A stretch of 64,000 nucleotides of DNA from Prunus persica (GCF_000346465.2 NC_034015.1:18337510-18401509), one strand, 5' to 3'; shown: positions 25,201-38,956, counted from the stretch's first letter. A program made the numbers and translations. Notes: generated by a model from the letters alone, not told the origin.

Positions 25201-28200
25201 TTTCATCAACTTCCCTATGAGTCGCATCATTACCAACAGAACTTCCGACATGTCCTGGTGGTTCTAAGAGCTTCCACTGACCTTCTTCTGGAATATAGTC
25301 CAGCAATAGAGAGGCAGTTGAATCTAAATCTAGTGGTTTGGTAGGTAACTTTGAAAGAAGATCAATATGGGCCCCAGTTGGAACTGGAGTTATGCAGAGC
25401 GGAGTGCTCTTTACATGATTAAGTTTGTCTAAATTTCCAGCAAGAAGATTGATACCAACCAATTGATCCTTCTTTCCATTTTTATCCTCAACTCCACTGT
25501 TAACTGCATCACTTCCCTGAGAAATGTTCATACAATCCCCATTAACTGACATGGGGCTTTGATTAGGCTTCTCTACCCATCCATTTGGTGCATCAGATTG
25601 CAAATCCATATCAATCTCAGGGTGATCAGATACAGAGATATTGCTTAACCTATCCAGCTGTTCATTTTGGTCAGTCTTACTGGCTTCTGAATCTTCTAGA
25701 CTACTGTCATCATCGAGTTGGTCCTTTGCAGATTCAGACCCTGATACAGAGTCAATTTTCCTTACTTCTTTTTCATGTTCTGAACTCTCCTCCAATTGAG
25801 ATATCATATTTTCAATAACACCAAAAACATTGTTGACTGCCAATTGGGTGGAATCATCTATCCCTGTAAATGCATCCAGTGCCTCAGAAACACTAAAGGT
25901 ATTACTTTGATCCATCACAGGCTTCATATTCTTATTATCATCCATCTTTTGATTATCATTACCTTCCTCTTCCTTTGTGTCTACTTGATCTACTATACCA
26001 TCTTGGTCTCTCGGCTCCTCAACAATTGCTTCATCAGAACCACCAACAATTTCAGCCTGGCTGGAACTGTTAGTTTTTGTGTCTGGTTCTGACCCCTTAT
26101 CGCCAGGATATTCAGGAGCCTTTTCTTGGGAAGACTCATCGTCATTATTTCCTGATTCACTAACGTCGTTGCTGACAGAACCAGAAACATCACTTCCATT
26201 ACTGCTGAATGGTTGGGACTGATCTGGATTTAAATTCTGTTGTGATCCATCTGAGGGATGATACTCTGATTGTAGTCCCTCTGGAGGCTTGTTCATATCA
26301 GGAAGATTGTTAAGTGAGCTATCTACCAGATCGTCATCCTTTTTTAACTGATCCGAAGAATGATTGTCTTGATTTAAACCTTCTGAACTTGATATTCCCG
26401 TGAACTTGTCTTGGACCTTTGACTTTAGACCTGAAGACATATCGGGAATCTGGGTAATACCCAGGAGTTCATCAAACTTTAGGTTTGTACCTTGGGTCTG
26501 TACAACTCCAGATACAGCAGCTGTTAGCTTGCCACGAACATCTTCTGGCACTGCATCTTGCAAAGCTTTCATTAGTGTGTCTCCTTGATCAACCGCTGTT
26601 AATACCTGGGCACATATACCAGAAATATCTCAGAAAAAATTTAAATAGGTACAATATTTGATTCAGATAGACCAGAACATAAATATACTATGTGTTAATC
26701 AGTTCTAAAGTGCACACAGAGAAGACCAGAGACCCCAATTAACATATGACATGAACATAAATGCGACCACAAATGCGAAACCAGGGCATGAAATTGCAAT
26801 TTCGAGCTCCACCTTCTTCTTCTTTTCTTCTGTTAGAGTATCAGGCATGGTTACATCTAGCATGTTCATAACAATTTGTGCTGTCTGTAACACTTGACCT
26901 CTTTCACCATCAACAGGATTGACTTCCTCCTTGTTGACCAATTCTGGGTCATCAGATTCAGTCTGATCCAGGGCACCATTTTCCACATCTGGCAACACTT
27001 TGTGTCCAACCTCTGACTTTCTCGATGAGTTTTTTTTGGATCTTAACCAGAAGCTAGCAGCAGTATCACTTTCAACAGGCATATTGTTTATAGGTTCTGC
27101 AGTATATCCGTTTAAAAAATCTGACTGGGTAAGATCCAACTGCTTGGCAAACTTGCCATTCTTGTTGGACCCTCTGCCTTCCACAAGAGCTAATTCTTCT
27201 GAAGGGTTGATGGGTAAGTCCACATCTTTAAGAAGAGGGTGACGACCCTTCAAAAGTCCAAGCTCCACTGCTGTAAGCCACTGCACAGACCACACGCATT
27301 CTTATCAGAATATCAGAATATCAGAATGCAAAGTCAGATTCCATCCAATCTTCAAACATGAGGTGTTTTAAAATAAAACTTCTTCAACCGCAAACAGAAA
27401 TAAAACAATTTATTACCTCAATCATTACATGCTGGCACCAAGATAGAGCAAATCTACCACCATCAATAACACTAGATGTAGATGGCAAATAAGAACACAA
27501 AAGTAGGCTTGTAAATGGATTTTCTGCTATCAAACTGCGTGGAACTGAGAAGAGTGGCGCTGACCCATCGTCTTTCTGATAAAGTGACATGTTTGAAATA
27601 TTAACATACAATAAACAAGATCTTGTCAAAGTTGAAGTAAATGGCTTTGAGTTGACAACTATGTATGCACCTGTATAAATAGAACGGGAATCTTCACATT
27701 CCCAACCACACCTCTTGTACTTGATTTTGAATAAAAATCTTCAATGGCCTCAAAACCATAAGATACCATGGAGATTGCTTTTTCAAAATCACGAACAGAA
27801 CTCGCTGAAAGAGCTTGTTCCACATCAAACCCTTTTGCTTTTCCTTGAAACAGTTCCTACACAACCAGGTGTGCATATTGTGTAATTTAATAGCGACAAG
27901 GGATAAATTACATAAACTAAATGGCAAAGCATAATTTGATGGCACCTCATTAAGAATTTTAAGTAGCACTTTGTTTCGTAAAAGATTGAAAGACTGAAAG
28001 GTAATGCATTTGCAGTATAGTAGAAGATTCAAATTGATCATCCACCTTGTTAGAACTCAGAATATCTATGAGTCCACCAGTGAGCTGCTGATCAATAGCC
28101 ATCTGATGAGGAGAGGACCTAGTGGCCTCCTCTAAGTCAAAAGGATTGTCAATGCAGGTGGCGGCTGTAAGTGGCGTGCTCTCCCCAACTTCTGCCAGGT

Positions 28201-29334
28201 ACTTTGTCAACATATTAGCACCATAGCCCCAGCCAACACCCATCAACGTGGTCCACGGCCTCGCCTCCGTGATGAACTGTATAGCAGTGGAGATATCATC
28301 GCTGTCAGCTGCTGAAAATAACCTACATAACATAAAGTGGCTTAAGTCGTCCTACGATCACCATCTGATTCTTCTCCTAAAAAACAAAAAATCCAAAACG
28401 AACCCAGACCCATTTCTTAATTACGTATAACAAGTGCAATATTGAGTCCAAGATACCAAATTTCTAACACATACCTCATTATTTCAAGTTTTCAACTACA
28501 ATTCACAAACAGATAGATGATCCTAGCCTCACTGAGTTTAATTGAGTTGAGTTGAGCGAGTGACACATACCGTGGCGTGGTGAGAGGCGACCCGGCGCAA
28601 CCTCTAGGGTTCATAACAATCGGAAAGCAACCTCGCCTGAGAGCTTCGCACACAAAGGACCTGACTTTCCAATCCATACTACCCAGGGCCGAGCCCGGCA
28701 CGATAACCAAGGTGGTGTCCAAACCATGTTCCTCTTTGAGGTCCAAATTCGCAGGCCAATCAAGAGATATGACCCCTCCATCGTCCGTGCCCACGCACAG
28801 TCTCTGATACTCCAATTTCTCCTCCACGCCACTCTCTGTGCGGTTCCTCGAATCGAATTGAATTCGACCGCTGTTGAGCCTGACGAAGTGCCTGTCCTCC
28901 TTCACCAGCTTCTCGTTCACGTCTTCCAACAGCTCGCTCCCCTGGAACGATATCGACGGACACCTCAGGAGGACGAAGCGATTAAACGGCGTCGGACTGG
29001 TGAACAACACCCACTCTCCGATATCGGAACCGGATTGCTGCTTGGCCGAGCCGGAATTGGAATTGGAATTAGAGAGGTAGAGGGTGGCGCCGGAGATGAA
29101 GCCGAGAAGCGGAGCGATGAGTTGGATGGAATTAGGGGAAGGGAATTGGGAAATGAAGTCGTGGAAAGCGTTTCCGTTTCCGATTCCGAGTTGGTTTCGC
29201 GGGGCAATTTTGAGTCTTCGGCGATGGTAGACCCGGAACTCGCGGATCTGGAAAGCGTGTTTAAGGAAGAAACGAGGAGTGAAGGTGGAGTGAAGGTTAG
29301 TGTGATGGGTGCAGTTGGAGCTCAAATTGATCAT
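22226..29334 (-). CDS. large alpha/beta-hydrolase (EMB8-like) plus CPBP/CAAX-protease-like fusion protein
   Basis: Eleven exons: 28571-29334, 28046-28322, 27671-27856, 27417-27575, 26813-27280, 24443-26605, 24075-24277, 23846-24001, 23296-23530, 22778-23115, 22226-22556; 5280 nt, about 1759 residues. I recall the same architecture in Arabidopsis AT2G03140. Residues 1-60 are rich in Ser/Arg/His and resemble a plastid transit peptide. About 190-450 is an EMB8/ABHD-type hydrolase fold (NPRGCAGSPLTTPRLFSAAD), but the nucleophile elbow reads GWGYG where active members have GxSxG. The 2163-nt exon encodes a long acidic, Ser/Asp/Gln-rich region with no clear fold. The C-terminus is a multi-pass CPBP domain with EELLFR (EExxxR motif, about residue 1616); its second motif reads FSLFQ instead of FxxxH. 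Function unknown; a non-catalytic or chaperone-like membrane role is inference. Confidence 0.92.
23538..23617. repeat. exact 40-bp tandem duplication in intron
   Basis: AGAAAATGAGAATAAAGGAC begins at 23538 and again at 23578, each followed by the same CATATCAGTAAATACAGTA. It lies in the intron right upstream (gene sense) of the exon at 23296-23530. Two near-identical copies suggest a recent slip. Confidence 0.9.
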
Positions 29335-30175
29335 TTTTTTTTGGTTTCGGAGAATTCCGGTTTTGAAAATTCGAGTTTATAATGAAGAAGAGATAGAGAA
29401 TCAGAGATGGAGAGAGAGAGCGCGAAAGCTCTATAACTGTTTCTGTTTTGGACACAAAGGGAGTAAAAGTGAACGGTTGAGAAAGTCGATGGGACATGTG
29501 GGCGATGGTGATTGGTGAATATAAGAGGCGGGAGGGAGCAAGCTGTTAGCTTGAACACGGCTTTTACCCGGGAATGCAACCTCAACGGTCCATATTCTAC
29601 GTTGCTTTGTCTTTTGTTTTTTGGCTTTTGTATTTTTAATTAAAGAAATATTGAACGGTCCATATTTCTTATTTTAGATATTAATAATAAATATCAGTCC
29701 CGATTTCTTGGATGAGTCCAAGTAATATCTAACGGTTCAAAAAAAAATTTTAAAATGAGTGCAAGAATGAGTGAACCATTGAATTTATATTCAACGATGA
29801 GTGACCACAAATCTCGTGGACCTATATAATCCAAGAGATCAAGACTGTTAATTATACTAAAATAATTTGCATATGCACTTCACATGTACACACTATACAA
29901 TCCAACAAATTCACATGCCTATTTCAGATGCATTCACATGAATAAACTAACAAAGTTGTTAAAATTATCTATCTCCTTGATTTTAAAGTAATAGATAAAT
30001 TGGAAAAAAGACAACTGTTCACCCACCAAATAATTACTTATCTCACTCATCCATCTCTACATCAGTGTACATTTTTTAATTGTAAAAATATATCAAACTA
30101 AGTGTGGTAGCAAAAATTGTGACATTTTAAATACTAGAATGAACAATAGAGAATAAAAAGATATAAACAATGCCA

Positions 30176-30300
30176 ATGAGGGTTGGTTCAATTGATAAAG
30201 TTATTGTATTGTGTGTAACTTTACTAATGTTCAAGTTTCACTGTCAACAATTCTTATTGGTTCATGATCTGTAATTTCTTACATAAATCCATACTAATAG
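30176..30300 (+). mobile_element. possible SINE (tRNA-related) remnant
   Basis: GTTGGTTCAATTGATAAAG resembles a Pol III A-box region and GTTCAAGTTTCAC, about 40 bp later, resembles a B-box; this order and spacing is that of tRNA-derived SINE heads. No poly(A)/poly(T) end or target duplication was identified, so the call is tentative. Confidence 0.3.
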
Positions 30301-32399
30301 TAACTGGCAATTCGGTGCCACACGTAAATCCTTCCTACTCGGAGTTGTGTATATGTCATAGTATTGATAGTGAGAGTATATAATTTTATCACCTCTTAAA
30401 CTTTGTTTTCATTAAAATAAAATAAAAACAATCTTCAAGCAGCCCAACTATAGTCCTCCAGTTATAATGGACCTTGATGTAGTAGGCCCGCTTTTTCTTT
30501 TCGACATGGGCCTTTATTTCAAATGAACAGCCCATCCAAAGGCCTCGAATGAAAACTCAACGAAAACTGACGTAGCCAGATTCGCAACAAGATAATTGAG
30601 TTAACGTTAGAACGAGGTCGACCAGATTTTCTTAAGCACATGATTTTTGAGCTTATAATGTCCCATCATATCATATCACACAAATATATAGACATCATAC
30701 GATGATCTTGTTTGTATTTATTTATGTTAAGAAACCAATCAGTAGGAATCAATTTCAAAAAGTTTTTGTTTTTGTTGATTAAAAAAAATTATAAGATTAA
30801 TTATATGGTTCATAATATTAGGCATAGATTTTGTTTATATGCTGTTTGTCACATACCTGCAAAATATATAAGAGATTTTGAGATTGTGTCTCCTCCAACA
30901 GAGAATCAGATTTGCCTGTACTAATTACATCATTTTCTGCTAATTGGGTTTGACCAAAACTTAATTGGGCATCATTCAACATTAATTATTGTATATGTAA
31001 CATGACAAGATAGTGTTCGGCGTTCATTAGTGCTTGCTTTATGTAAATTAGTTGGTCCAATTAATTAGGAATATCAGATTAGACTAAAGATTAAGTATAT
31101 GATTGAACATACACATTGGAAATAATAGGACACAATTGATAATGACTCCATTAGCACTCTAGTATAGTAGTTATGCATGAATTGAGTCCACGTGGGGGAT
31201 GTATGGGTGTGACAAATGTTACTAAGAATGTAGACATGGCTCAAATATTCTAGGTCATGCTAAGTCCATGTGTTGTTCACATGTTCTTGCTCACCAGCTG
31301 CCTTGTATCTTTAAATCAACATCAAATTTGACAAAAATGCCAAACCATATCATCATTAGTAGGTATTAATTTGGACATTTATGTTTCCAAATCTTATATT
31401 ATATCATCTCCTCACGTTACCGTAATGCATAAGCTCTCAGACAATTTTTTTATGTTTAATTTGAGCCTTTAAGGTAGTCGATAACGAGTCATTTTAGAAA
31501 AAAGATGAAACATTTGTGTAGCAAAAATACACCTTAAATTTACCTGCATTTACTGTGATTTACTAGCATTTCAAATATCAAAAACCAACCGTTTATCCGT
31601 CTCATTGCACTCGAACTCGATCCCTTTCCCAACATTTAGACTAGTTTATAATAAATTTATGGAGCAATCAAAATTTTAAACTTATATAGAGTGTAATAAG
31701 TATTTAATAAAATCCCTTGTCTTTTCCGATAATATTAAAAATGGAGGTTGTTACCACTTACCGCCGGTTGGCGCCTACATTCTGAAAGAGGGGGGAGGGA
31801 TGGATGAAGACCTTGAAAACAGCATTGCACATGTCTGTCCCTTTCACTGATTTCTTTTTAATTAAAAACATAAATAGTAGAATTGTTCCTTGTCAATATC
31901 GTTCGAAAATCATGGAGACCACCACCAACTTTCTAGTAACTCCTCATCCAAGACATTTTTTTTATAAATAAATTAGCCTCACTCATCTTTTTGTTTGTTT
32001 TTTTTTTCAAATTTATTCAACACAGTTCGACGGAGCAAAGCCTGTGTTACTCTATTCAGATGCAACCAGCCAAACTTTGAAGGCACATTGTTTGGGTTGA
32101 TGACGCCTCATGTGCCAAAAGGCGCACCTGGTTTTCCCTCGAGCTTTGCCTCCGTTATTATTCAACTTCTGCAATTTTATATCACAACTTCAAGAATTGT
32201 TATATGTTAAGGAATATTTTTTACTAAATATATAGTTTTTTTGTTTCCAAAAAAATATATTGTTTGATATGTTATATTGTATGAATGTCAATTAGCCGTT
32301 ATAATTGAGAAAATAAAGAATACATCACTTGATTAATAGATAGTGGGACTGACAAAAATATTTAATAAAATGCCTTGCAATAAACATTTTGTGGTTGCA

Positions 32400-32600
32400 C
32401 ATTTGTTTCCCTTAATATCGATAATATTGTCGAAATATTGAGGATATTATAGTTTTTTTGGGGTGGGAGATATTTTGAAACATATGCATGTAATTATCGT
32501 ATAATTATCGATAATATCAAGGAAATTTTGGCTATGATAATATCATTCAATTATCATCAACATTTGGTCAATATTGATAATATCGCGATATGGACATAGA
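32400..32600. repeat. reiterated ATCGATAATAT block
   Basis: Repeated variants of ATCGATAATATT, ATTATCGATAATATC and GATAATATCGCGATAT over 200 bp, with a similar patch at 33170-33215. Short inverted and direct copies intermix. Probably a degenerate repetitive element; family not recognised. Confidence 0.4.
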
Positions 32601-33591
32601 ATAGAAAAAAATAATTAAAAGGCTTATGCGTGCACACGGGGGGATTTGAATCCCTGTCACTTCCATTCTTCCTTCAACGCCTTATATTGATGGAAAAAAT
32701 TTGAGACTCAATCTCATATCCATATATATAGGCGGCATGTTAACAATTACATACAAAATTATTTTGGGGAGTTATCATCAGATGATTACTTTTCACAGTA
32801 CACGTACTCTACACATAGAGATGAAGAAGACAGTGAAAAATTTGAACCTCATAGAAACTTTATTTGGTACTAAGTCACTCATATATCTTACCATGCAATT
32901 TATAAAGTGTAATTTTTTTATTATAGCAAATTATAATAAATAAATGATTATGGTGTGTTTAATCTTCTCATTAATTACTACATATATTATAAACTCACAG
33001 TGTTTGTCAGCTCGCTATATAATCAACTTAAATTAGTCAAACCCACCATGCAATGCATTTCCTTACAATTTTTTTGTGATAAAAAAATAGATAATTGACT
33101 AAATAAACATCCTCTAAAGTTTCAATCAAAATTTTCAAAATTTTCATACAATTTTTGTTGTTTTTATTCAGTTTTTACCGATGTCGATAATTTTTTGATA
33201 CTTCCATCTTTTTAGACCCCCAATATTTCCAAAACCCTCAATAGTTTAGACCTTGATTTTAACTAACTATTCTTTTGATGAAAAAAAAAAATCCATAATA
33301 GTTCCTTTAGTTGTAAAATAATTTCTTCCAACACGAGAATTGACTGTTCTCCTTTTTTCTTTTTTTGTAAAAGTTACGTACATATTCCTTCAATCTTCTA
33401 ATACACGTTCATATCAACTAACTCTTAATCTAGTGTCTAATGTTAATAGAAACCCTAAATTCGGATCCCCATTTGATTTAAATTAAAATCTCATATAAAT
33501 TATAATGAAATTCCTTTTATTCACTTCCAAAAGAAGAAGAAAAAACATTTTAATGAAATTACAATGACACCCCTCCCCTTCACCTAAGTTC

Positions 33592-33642
33592 CCTTTAAAT
33601 ATGAACCTTCTTTCCCCTTTCCAAATCCTCCAAAAAAACACA

Positions 33643-33677
<35 letters not shown>
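33592..33677 (+). promoter_or_regulatory. TATA-like box and CT-run leader of SAUR
   Basis: TTTAAATA at about 33594 serves as a possible TATA. A CT run at 33646-33677 lies in the short 5' UTR before the start codon at 33722. Confidence 0.45.
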
Positions 33678-33680
<3 letters not shown>

Positions 33681-33721
33681 TTGCTTAGGAAAACATTCAT
33701 TTAATCTAAAACATCATCACC

Positions 33722-34099
33722 ATGGCCAAAGGTGGGAAGCTAACAAAGCTCAAGTCAGTCCTCAAGAAGTGGAACTCATTCAGCAAGCAGAACAGCCGCC
33801 CAAGCCTCAACTCCGTAGTCTCCCCCGATGACGACTTCTCCTCATCCCCCGCCGTTATCTCAGCCGACCTCCGCCCGGTCTACGTGGGCAAGTCTCGACG
33901 ACGCTACCTCGTAAACTCCGACGTCGTAGACCACCCGCTTTTCAAGGAGCTGGCAGACAGGTCCGGGGACTCAGACGACCACACAATCAATGTCGCATGC
34001 GAGGTGGTGCTGTTCGAGCACTTGCTTTGGATGCTCGAGAATGCCGATCCTCAGCCCGAGTCAATGGACGAGTTGGTCGAGTTCTATGCCTGCTGCTGA
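33722..34099 (+). CDS. SAUR protein of the SAUR76/77/78 type
   Basis: Intronless, 125 residues, as expected for a SAUR. It begins MAKGGKLTKLKSVLKKW, the N-terminus of the Arabidopsis SAUR76-78 subgroup. The SAUR core runs from about residue 52 (PVYVGKSRRRYLV ... HPLFKELADRS) to CEVVLFEHLLWMLENADPQ, and the C-terminus is a short acidic/aromatic tail (DELVEFYACC). Members of this subgroup are linked to auxin and ethylene responses and growth; most SAURs act by inhibiting PP2C.D phosphatases and so raising plasma-membrane proton-pump activity. A TA run follows at about 34122-34146. Subgroup placement rests on N- and C-terminal similarity. Confidence 0.94.
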   Translation: MAKGGKLTKLKSVLKKWNSFSKQNSRPSLNSVVSPDDDFSSSPAVISADLRPVYVGKSRRRYLVNSDVVDHPLFKELADRSGDSDDHTINVACEVVLFEHLLWMLENADPQPESMDELVEFYACC

Positions 34100-36554
34100 T
34101 GAGGAGGAAGTAATATTATATGTAATGCTATATATATATATATATACGCATGTAGGTGACTGAGGAAAATAATGAGTAAGAGAGAGAGGTGGGGGTGATT
34201 CTGTGTGGTCATCTGCACAGTAGAAGGTTGTACATTGTTGATAGATCGAGTGGAGAGGAGGATAAAAAATTGGTTTGAGAGTGTGTGATTTGTTTGCACG
34301 GTTGAGGATGATTAACCCAATATTTCACATCCATCTGGGCTGGTGGGAAATTCGTCAGTTCTGTCATTCTTCTTTGTTCATTCTATTCTAAAGATTTATG
34401 AATATATATAAATATTAATGTTTATTTCTTGTAGTTTGATGATTATTTTATGTCGCATATATCACACCTTCTTACTTGATGTGGTTGGAATGTAATTAAG
34501 CGAACTCCGCATAATTTACAATGTAATTATTAGTTAGAATGTGTATTTCACTAATTACATAATTGATTACATCTCACGACAATGAGATCCATACGTGCTT
34601 ATTTGGGGAGTTGAATATTTAAGCTTTATAATAAATGTGATAGTGCGGTACATGTAGCACGTGGTATATACGTCCAAAATAATGTCAACATTGGAAGAAA
34701 CTATATAGTACGACCATTTAATTATTCATCTGTTCAAAGTTCCTGGCCACACAAATTAACTGGGTAGTTAGTGGTACTTCAGACATTAGCTAGCTACGAT
34801 TTAATCACCAAGTAAAATTCAATTAGTTGCTCGAATGCAGAGTAAAAAGCACATATATATTTAATTGCTCTATTTAATTTGTGACATTTTGATAAATTTT
34901 ATGTTACTTAGTGGTGAAGAGAAATAATGCAACTTTACATGTGGATAAGTTTGGTCTGACGACAACAATACGTGGTCCTTTGTATTTTTATGTCGCAAAT
35001 GGGTCCTGCGCGGGAGTTTTGGAGAACCATGACATGCTGTGGAAATTGACAATTGGGAAGAAAGAGCAAAACATAATGGCTCCCTTTAAAATTCCGTGCG
35101 TATTAAAATGGTTTTTTTTTCTCCTGTCTTTTTAACATCGCCAACAACAAGAATAAGCAAACGACAACAAATCCTTTTGAATAAGACAAGACCGGGTTGT
35201 AGCCTTAATTAAATAATTCAGTGACAGTGGAGAATAAGCTAACCAAGTATCACGTCGGAGCTTATATTATAATATCTCTTTATATTTTATATTAACATTA
35301 AAAACGTTTATTCAAAATAATAATGAATTAATATAATTAAAACCCACCAGCAAAGGTAGCTTGGGTTCGGATACTAATCTCCTTTTCTCTATAACCAATT
35401 TGTTGAGATAAACAGAAAAAAAAAATTGCGAGAATTAATTTTTTATAATTAGTCTCACATTTTGTGCGTAAGAGGCCGTCCGCACAAAATTTACACTCAA
35501 ATCTCTTATAATTATATTTTTTGAATTTAGAAGTCAATTCAATACAAACATATTTTTAAAGAGCATGTAGAATAAAAAAGTAAAATACACCCTTGCAACT
35601 AACCAATTAAAGGTCGACCTACCTTAGATAAATACTGAAATGGTGCTAAAAAAAACTAAAAATAAAAAAGAAAGGCCCTGAGAGACAGCAGGGAAGTCAA
35701 CAACTTTACAGGAAGCACACCTTTCGGCAGAAACTAATATTAATTCATAATTAAACTTTGATACGATTATAATAAACTTGCATTGAAAAATATTCCTACA
35801 CATAAAGTCATCAGAAAAATGCTTTTGCATATAGTTGAGGAAGCTAGGCTAATGATTAGGTGGTTAGAGAGATGCCTTTGCCATCGAAATAGATATCATA
35901 GAACCACACGCTTAGTGTTTCTTGTTTGATTTGTTGGGTTTTGGAGGAGAAAAAAAGCGCTTTTATTGCAAGTGATTGAAGACTTTAATTACATACGAAA
36001 GTGGATGACACAACAAAGCTTTGTTGAATGCATGCATTTGGTAGAACCAGAAACGCGTCGCCAAGCTGTGATTGCCAACCCGTAAAGCTCTTAAGTCTTA
36101 AGTCTTGAGTATTTATAGCTTGCTTGTTTCTATACTGTCTGTCAAAAAGGTCATGAATAATTAAATCATGGCGGTATTAAATTAGAGTTGGAATCCAAAG
36201 CCCGTACTGGTTTTTGCGTACTATGATTTGTTTAAGCGCTAATTAAGCTGTGATTGAAATGTAGAGGACATAGATTATGGGCAATTCATTTTAGTTTATG
36301 ATGAGGGATGTTACACCAAATCAATTACAATAAAACTAGTTGATAACATTTAAAATTCTAGAAAGTGTCCTAATGAGACATAACACAAGAAAACAAAACA
36401 GAAAGTCTAACCTTATTCTCACTTATAAAAATTCTGAAATGAGTTGGAATTTAAAGATTAAGGCCCCATTTGTCAGGAGGATTAGACTTGATTAGACTAG
36501 ACTAACAAAATGTCTACATTTCATGTGCAACCAAGGTCTAATAAGGCTATTTTT

Positions 36555-36705
36555 GTCTAACTTGGAGGATGAATGATGATTATTCATAAGAGGTTGGTGA
36601 CTAAAACGCATCCCTCACAATCCCACCATTTTCAAGGGAATTAGGGGGATAATGTTTAGTCATCAACCTCTTATAGATAGTCCTCATACTTCCACCAAGT
36701 TAGAC
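36555..36705. mobile_element. foldback MITE-like inverted repeat
   Basis: Arms of about 52 bp at 36555-36606 and 36654-36705 are imperfect reverse complements: the left begins GTCTAACTTGGAGGATG and the right ends CATACTTCCACCAAGTTAGAC. The loop is about 47 bp. A wider element may start at about 36472 (GGCCCCATTTGTCAGGAGG), but its other end was not found, so no target duplication is claimed. Confidence 0.6.
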
Positions 36706-38529
36706 AACATATCCATATTGTACCTTCAACGGACGTGATTTTATGTGATGAAAATTTTTGCACTCTTCATAGTGTGATCATTTAGGTTAACGTGTTCTTT
36801 GTATGCTTTTCAATCTAGGTCATTAATTTGCAACATGACGGATTGGATTTAAAGTGAAAAAAATACCAAAACAATCAAATTATAAATAATGAGAAAAAAG
36901 AGAAGAAATAACATGCAAACTTCTAAGATGTGCTAGAAAGTTGGCATAAAACATCACTTTGAGTTCAACAATACTTCATCCAACAAAGCCATTTTTCATG
37001 GTTGTTCTTCCTAAACCCTATATTGGTTCGGCACCTCTCATAAGCCCCCGTCGCTACGTTAATAGAACGACTGACATGAGGCCGTATGAGACTGAAATGC
37101 AGAGGACACGCCTGTGATTGCGAGGGATGCCGAACGAGTGACGACGAGGTCCACCCCAAAAATTTCCCATCAATCAAAGGACTATCCCATTAAATACTCT
37201 ACGCAAAATTAACCTAGGGGCGAAAGGATGAAAAGACAAAAATACCCCTCCTCCATGGAGCAGCCTCAGCTGTTAGGATCGAAAAGGACAAGACAAATTT
37301 GCAGAAAGAGACGGCCGTTTTTCGCGGCCTTAGATGATATGGGGATGCCCCCCCGGGGATCCCAATCATCCTTGCAGTGATTTTGTTGTCATTTGGTGAC
37401 TGGACAACTGATCATGCATACGAGGGTATTTATGTCATTCTGTCCGAAGCCACCACCAGAGTCAGGCGCCAAAGACCAGCCCACGTGGGAGTGGGTCGTC
37501 AAAATCGGATTTGGCCTCAGAACGGACCACCCCCTCACCACTCTCCATGTGATGCATGGAATTTTGGTCTCCAAATCCTGTGAAAATTAAAATTCATGCC
37601 CCAATGAATGAAGATACCGTATTCTTTTTAGTCAAAAATCAACTTCCACTAGAAACCCTTTTGCATATCAAGCTGTTCTTTATCATGCTGTTGTTGTTTT
37701 TTTATGAACAATTGACTGAATTTGTAACACAATTTGAAGTGTGCGTGTGGAAAAAGTAAAGGATAGTGATTTTGACGTTCCTCGTTTAATTTTCGGCACT
37801 TCAATAGTAGTGATTTAGCATTAGAAATTTATAGTTCAAATAGTTAAAAGTAATTATTTATGCACCTGATTATAAAATAGTGTTACGATCACAATTAATA
37901 AAAATTTCCAAATAATGGATGAGAGAATGGAAAGAAATGATTGGTACCGGACGGCCTAGAGCAAATTTAGTAGAGAGTGGGTATGTGGGGTTCGCCCTAT
38001 ATAAAGCAAGAGGGCAGGAGAGGACACAAGGAAGTGTACCATTGAAGAGCCATGCAGTCAGAATCATGCAAACTTATAAGAGCACGAGATGATATAGTGT
38101 GAATGGGAATTGATTATGAAATGGCCTCTGCCTGCTTGTTTCCACAAATGAGGCTCATAATAAGTATAGCCATATATTTTGCTCAATTACTGATGCATAA
38201 ATTGACCTAGAAGTGATATAAGGCTAACACTTGTTCTTTGTGATGCTACTTGGACGAGCAGTTTTATATGAAAGAATTCAAGGAAAAGAAAGTTTCTTTA
38301 TAAAAAAACAAAGAGAAGAGCAACGACAGCATCTGTACCTGCAGAAAGGTAATTTCAACTCAACGATATGTGCACGTTTGTTAGGCACAAGACTCCAAAA
38401 CCGTAAAACCAAATTATTATTATCAAAGACATGACATGTGATGTCTCAAATCTGAAATTAAATCCCCCCACGTTACCAAAACTTTACCACTATATCCAAA
38501 AACAGTGGGTTCCATTTCATTCATTCATA

Positions 38530-38555
38530 CTCTCTCTCTCTCTCTCTCTCTCTCT
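38530..38555. repeat. (TC)n microsatellite
   Basis: Uninterrupted TC array of about 26 bp in intergenic DNA, ending in GCGCGC. Confidence 0.9.
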
Positions 38556-38956
38556 GCGCGCCTAGCCTGGTTCACTCTCAACTGAAACAAAGACCAAAGA
38601 AAAGTCAAATAAAAGAAAAAGGAAGGGACCATTTTTTATATTTTGAGGTGGATGATATCATGGACATGCATGCATGATGAGGCCAAAATACTTACATGTG
38701 CTGTTACCTTATGTTCAGGATATATATATGTATCAGATTTACAGATAAATTATATGTACACCATCACCATGTCTAGCATGTTATCAGAACCATTCAGCTT
38801 TGTGCACTGCAGTGCAGCCCATACCAGAAGGCTGCTAGCTAGAACTAGGGTTTCATATGATATGCGTATATATAATTGTATGCTTTGATCGGGCTGTTGT
38901 CATTTGAAAGGGAAATGGGTATGTTGGGTATTACTATTGAGGCACCATACTCTATA

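Larger units (their letters stand above)
29335..33591. other. gene-free stretch, about 4.2 kb
   Basis: The left 150-200 bp should be the 5' UTR and promoter of the hydrolase/CPBP gene (a GA-rich leader at 29400-29425). Beyond that no protein-coding gene is seen. Contents: a SINE-like stretch near 30176-30300, and a block of reiterated ATCGATAATAT-type strings at 32400-32600 with a related patch at 33170-33215, probably a decayed repeat. A GGGATTTGAATCCC palindrome is near 32641. Confidence 0.55.

Noticed and set aside
29400..29585. Several short frames at the 5' end of the hydrolase/CPBP gene
   Set aside because: They lie in its GA-rich leader and promoter and overlap one another in different phases.
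36965..37177. Minus-strand frame with moderately high GC
   Set aside because: No recognisable domain, no upstream exon or promoter; possibly old repeat DNA.
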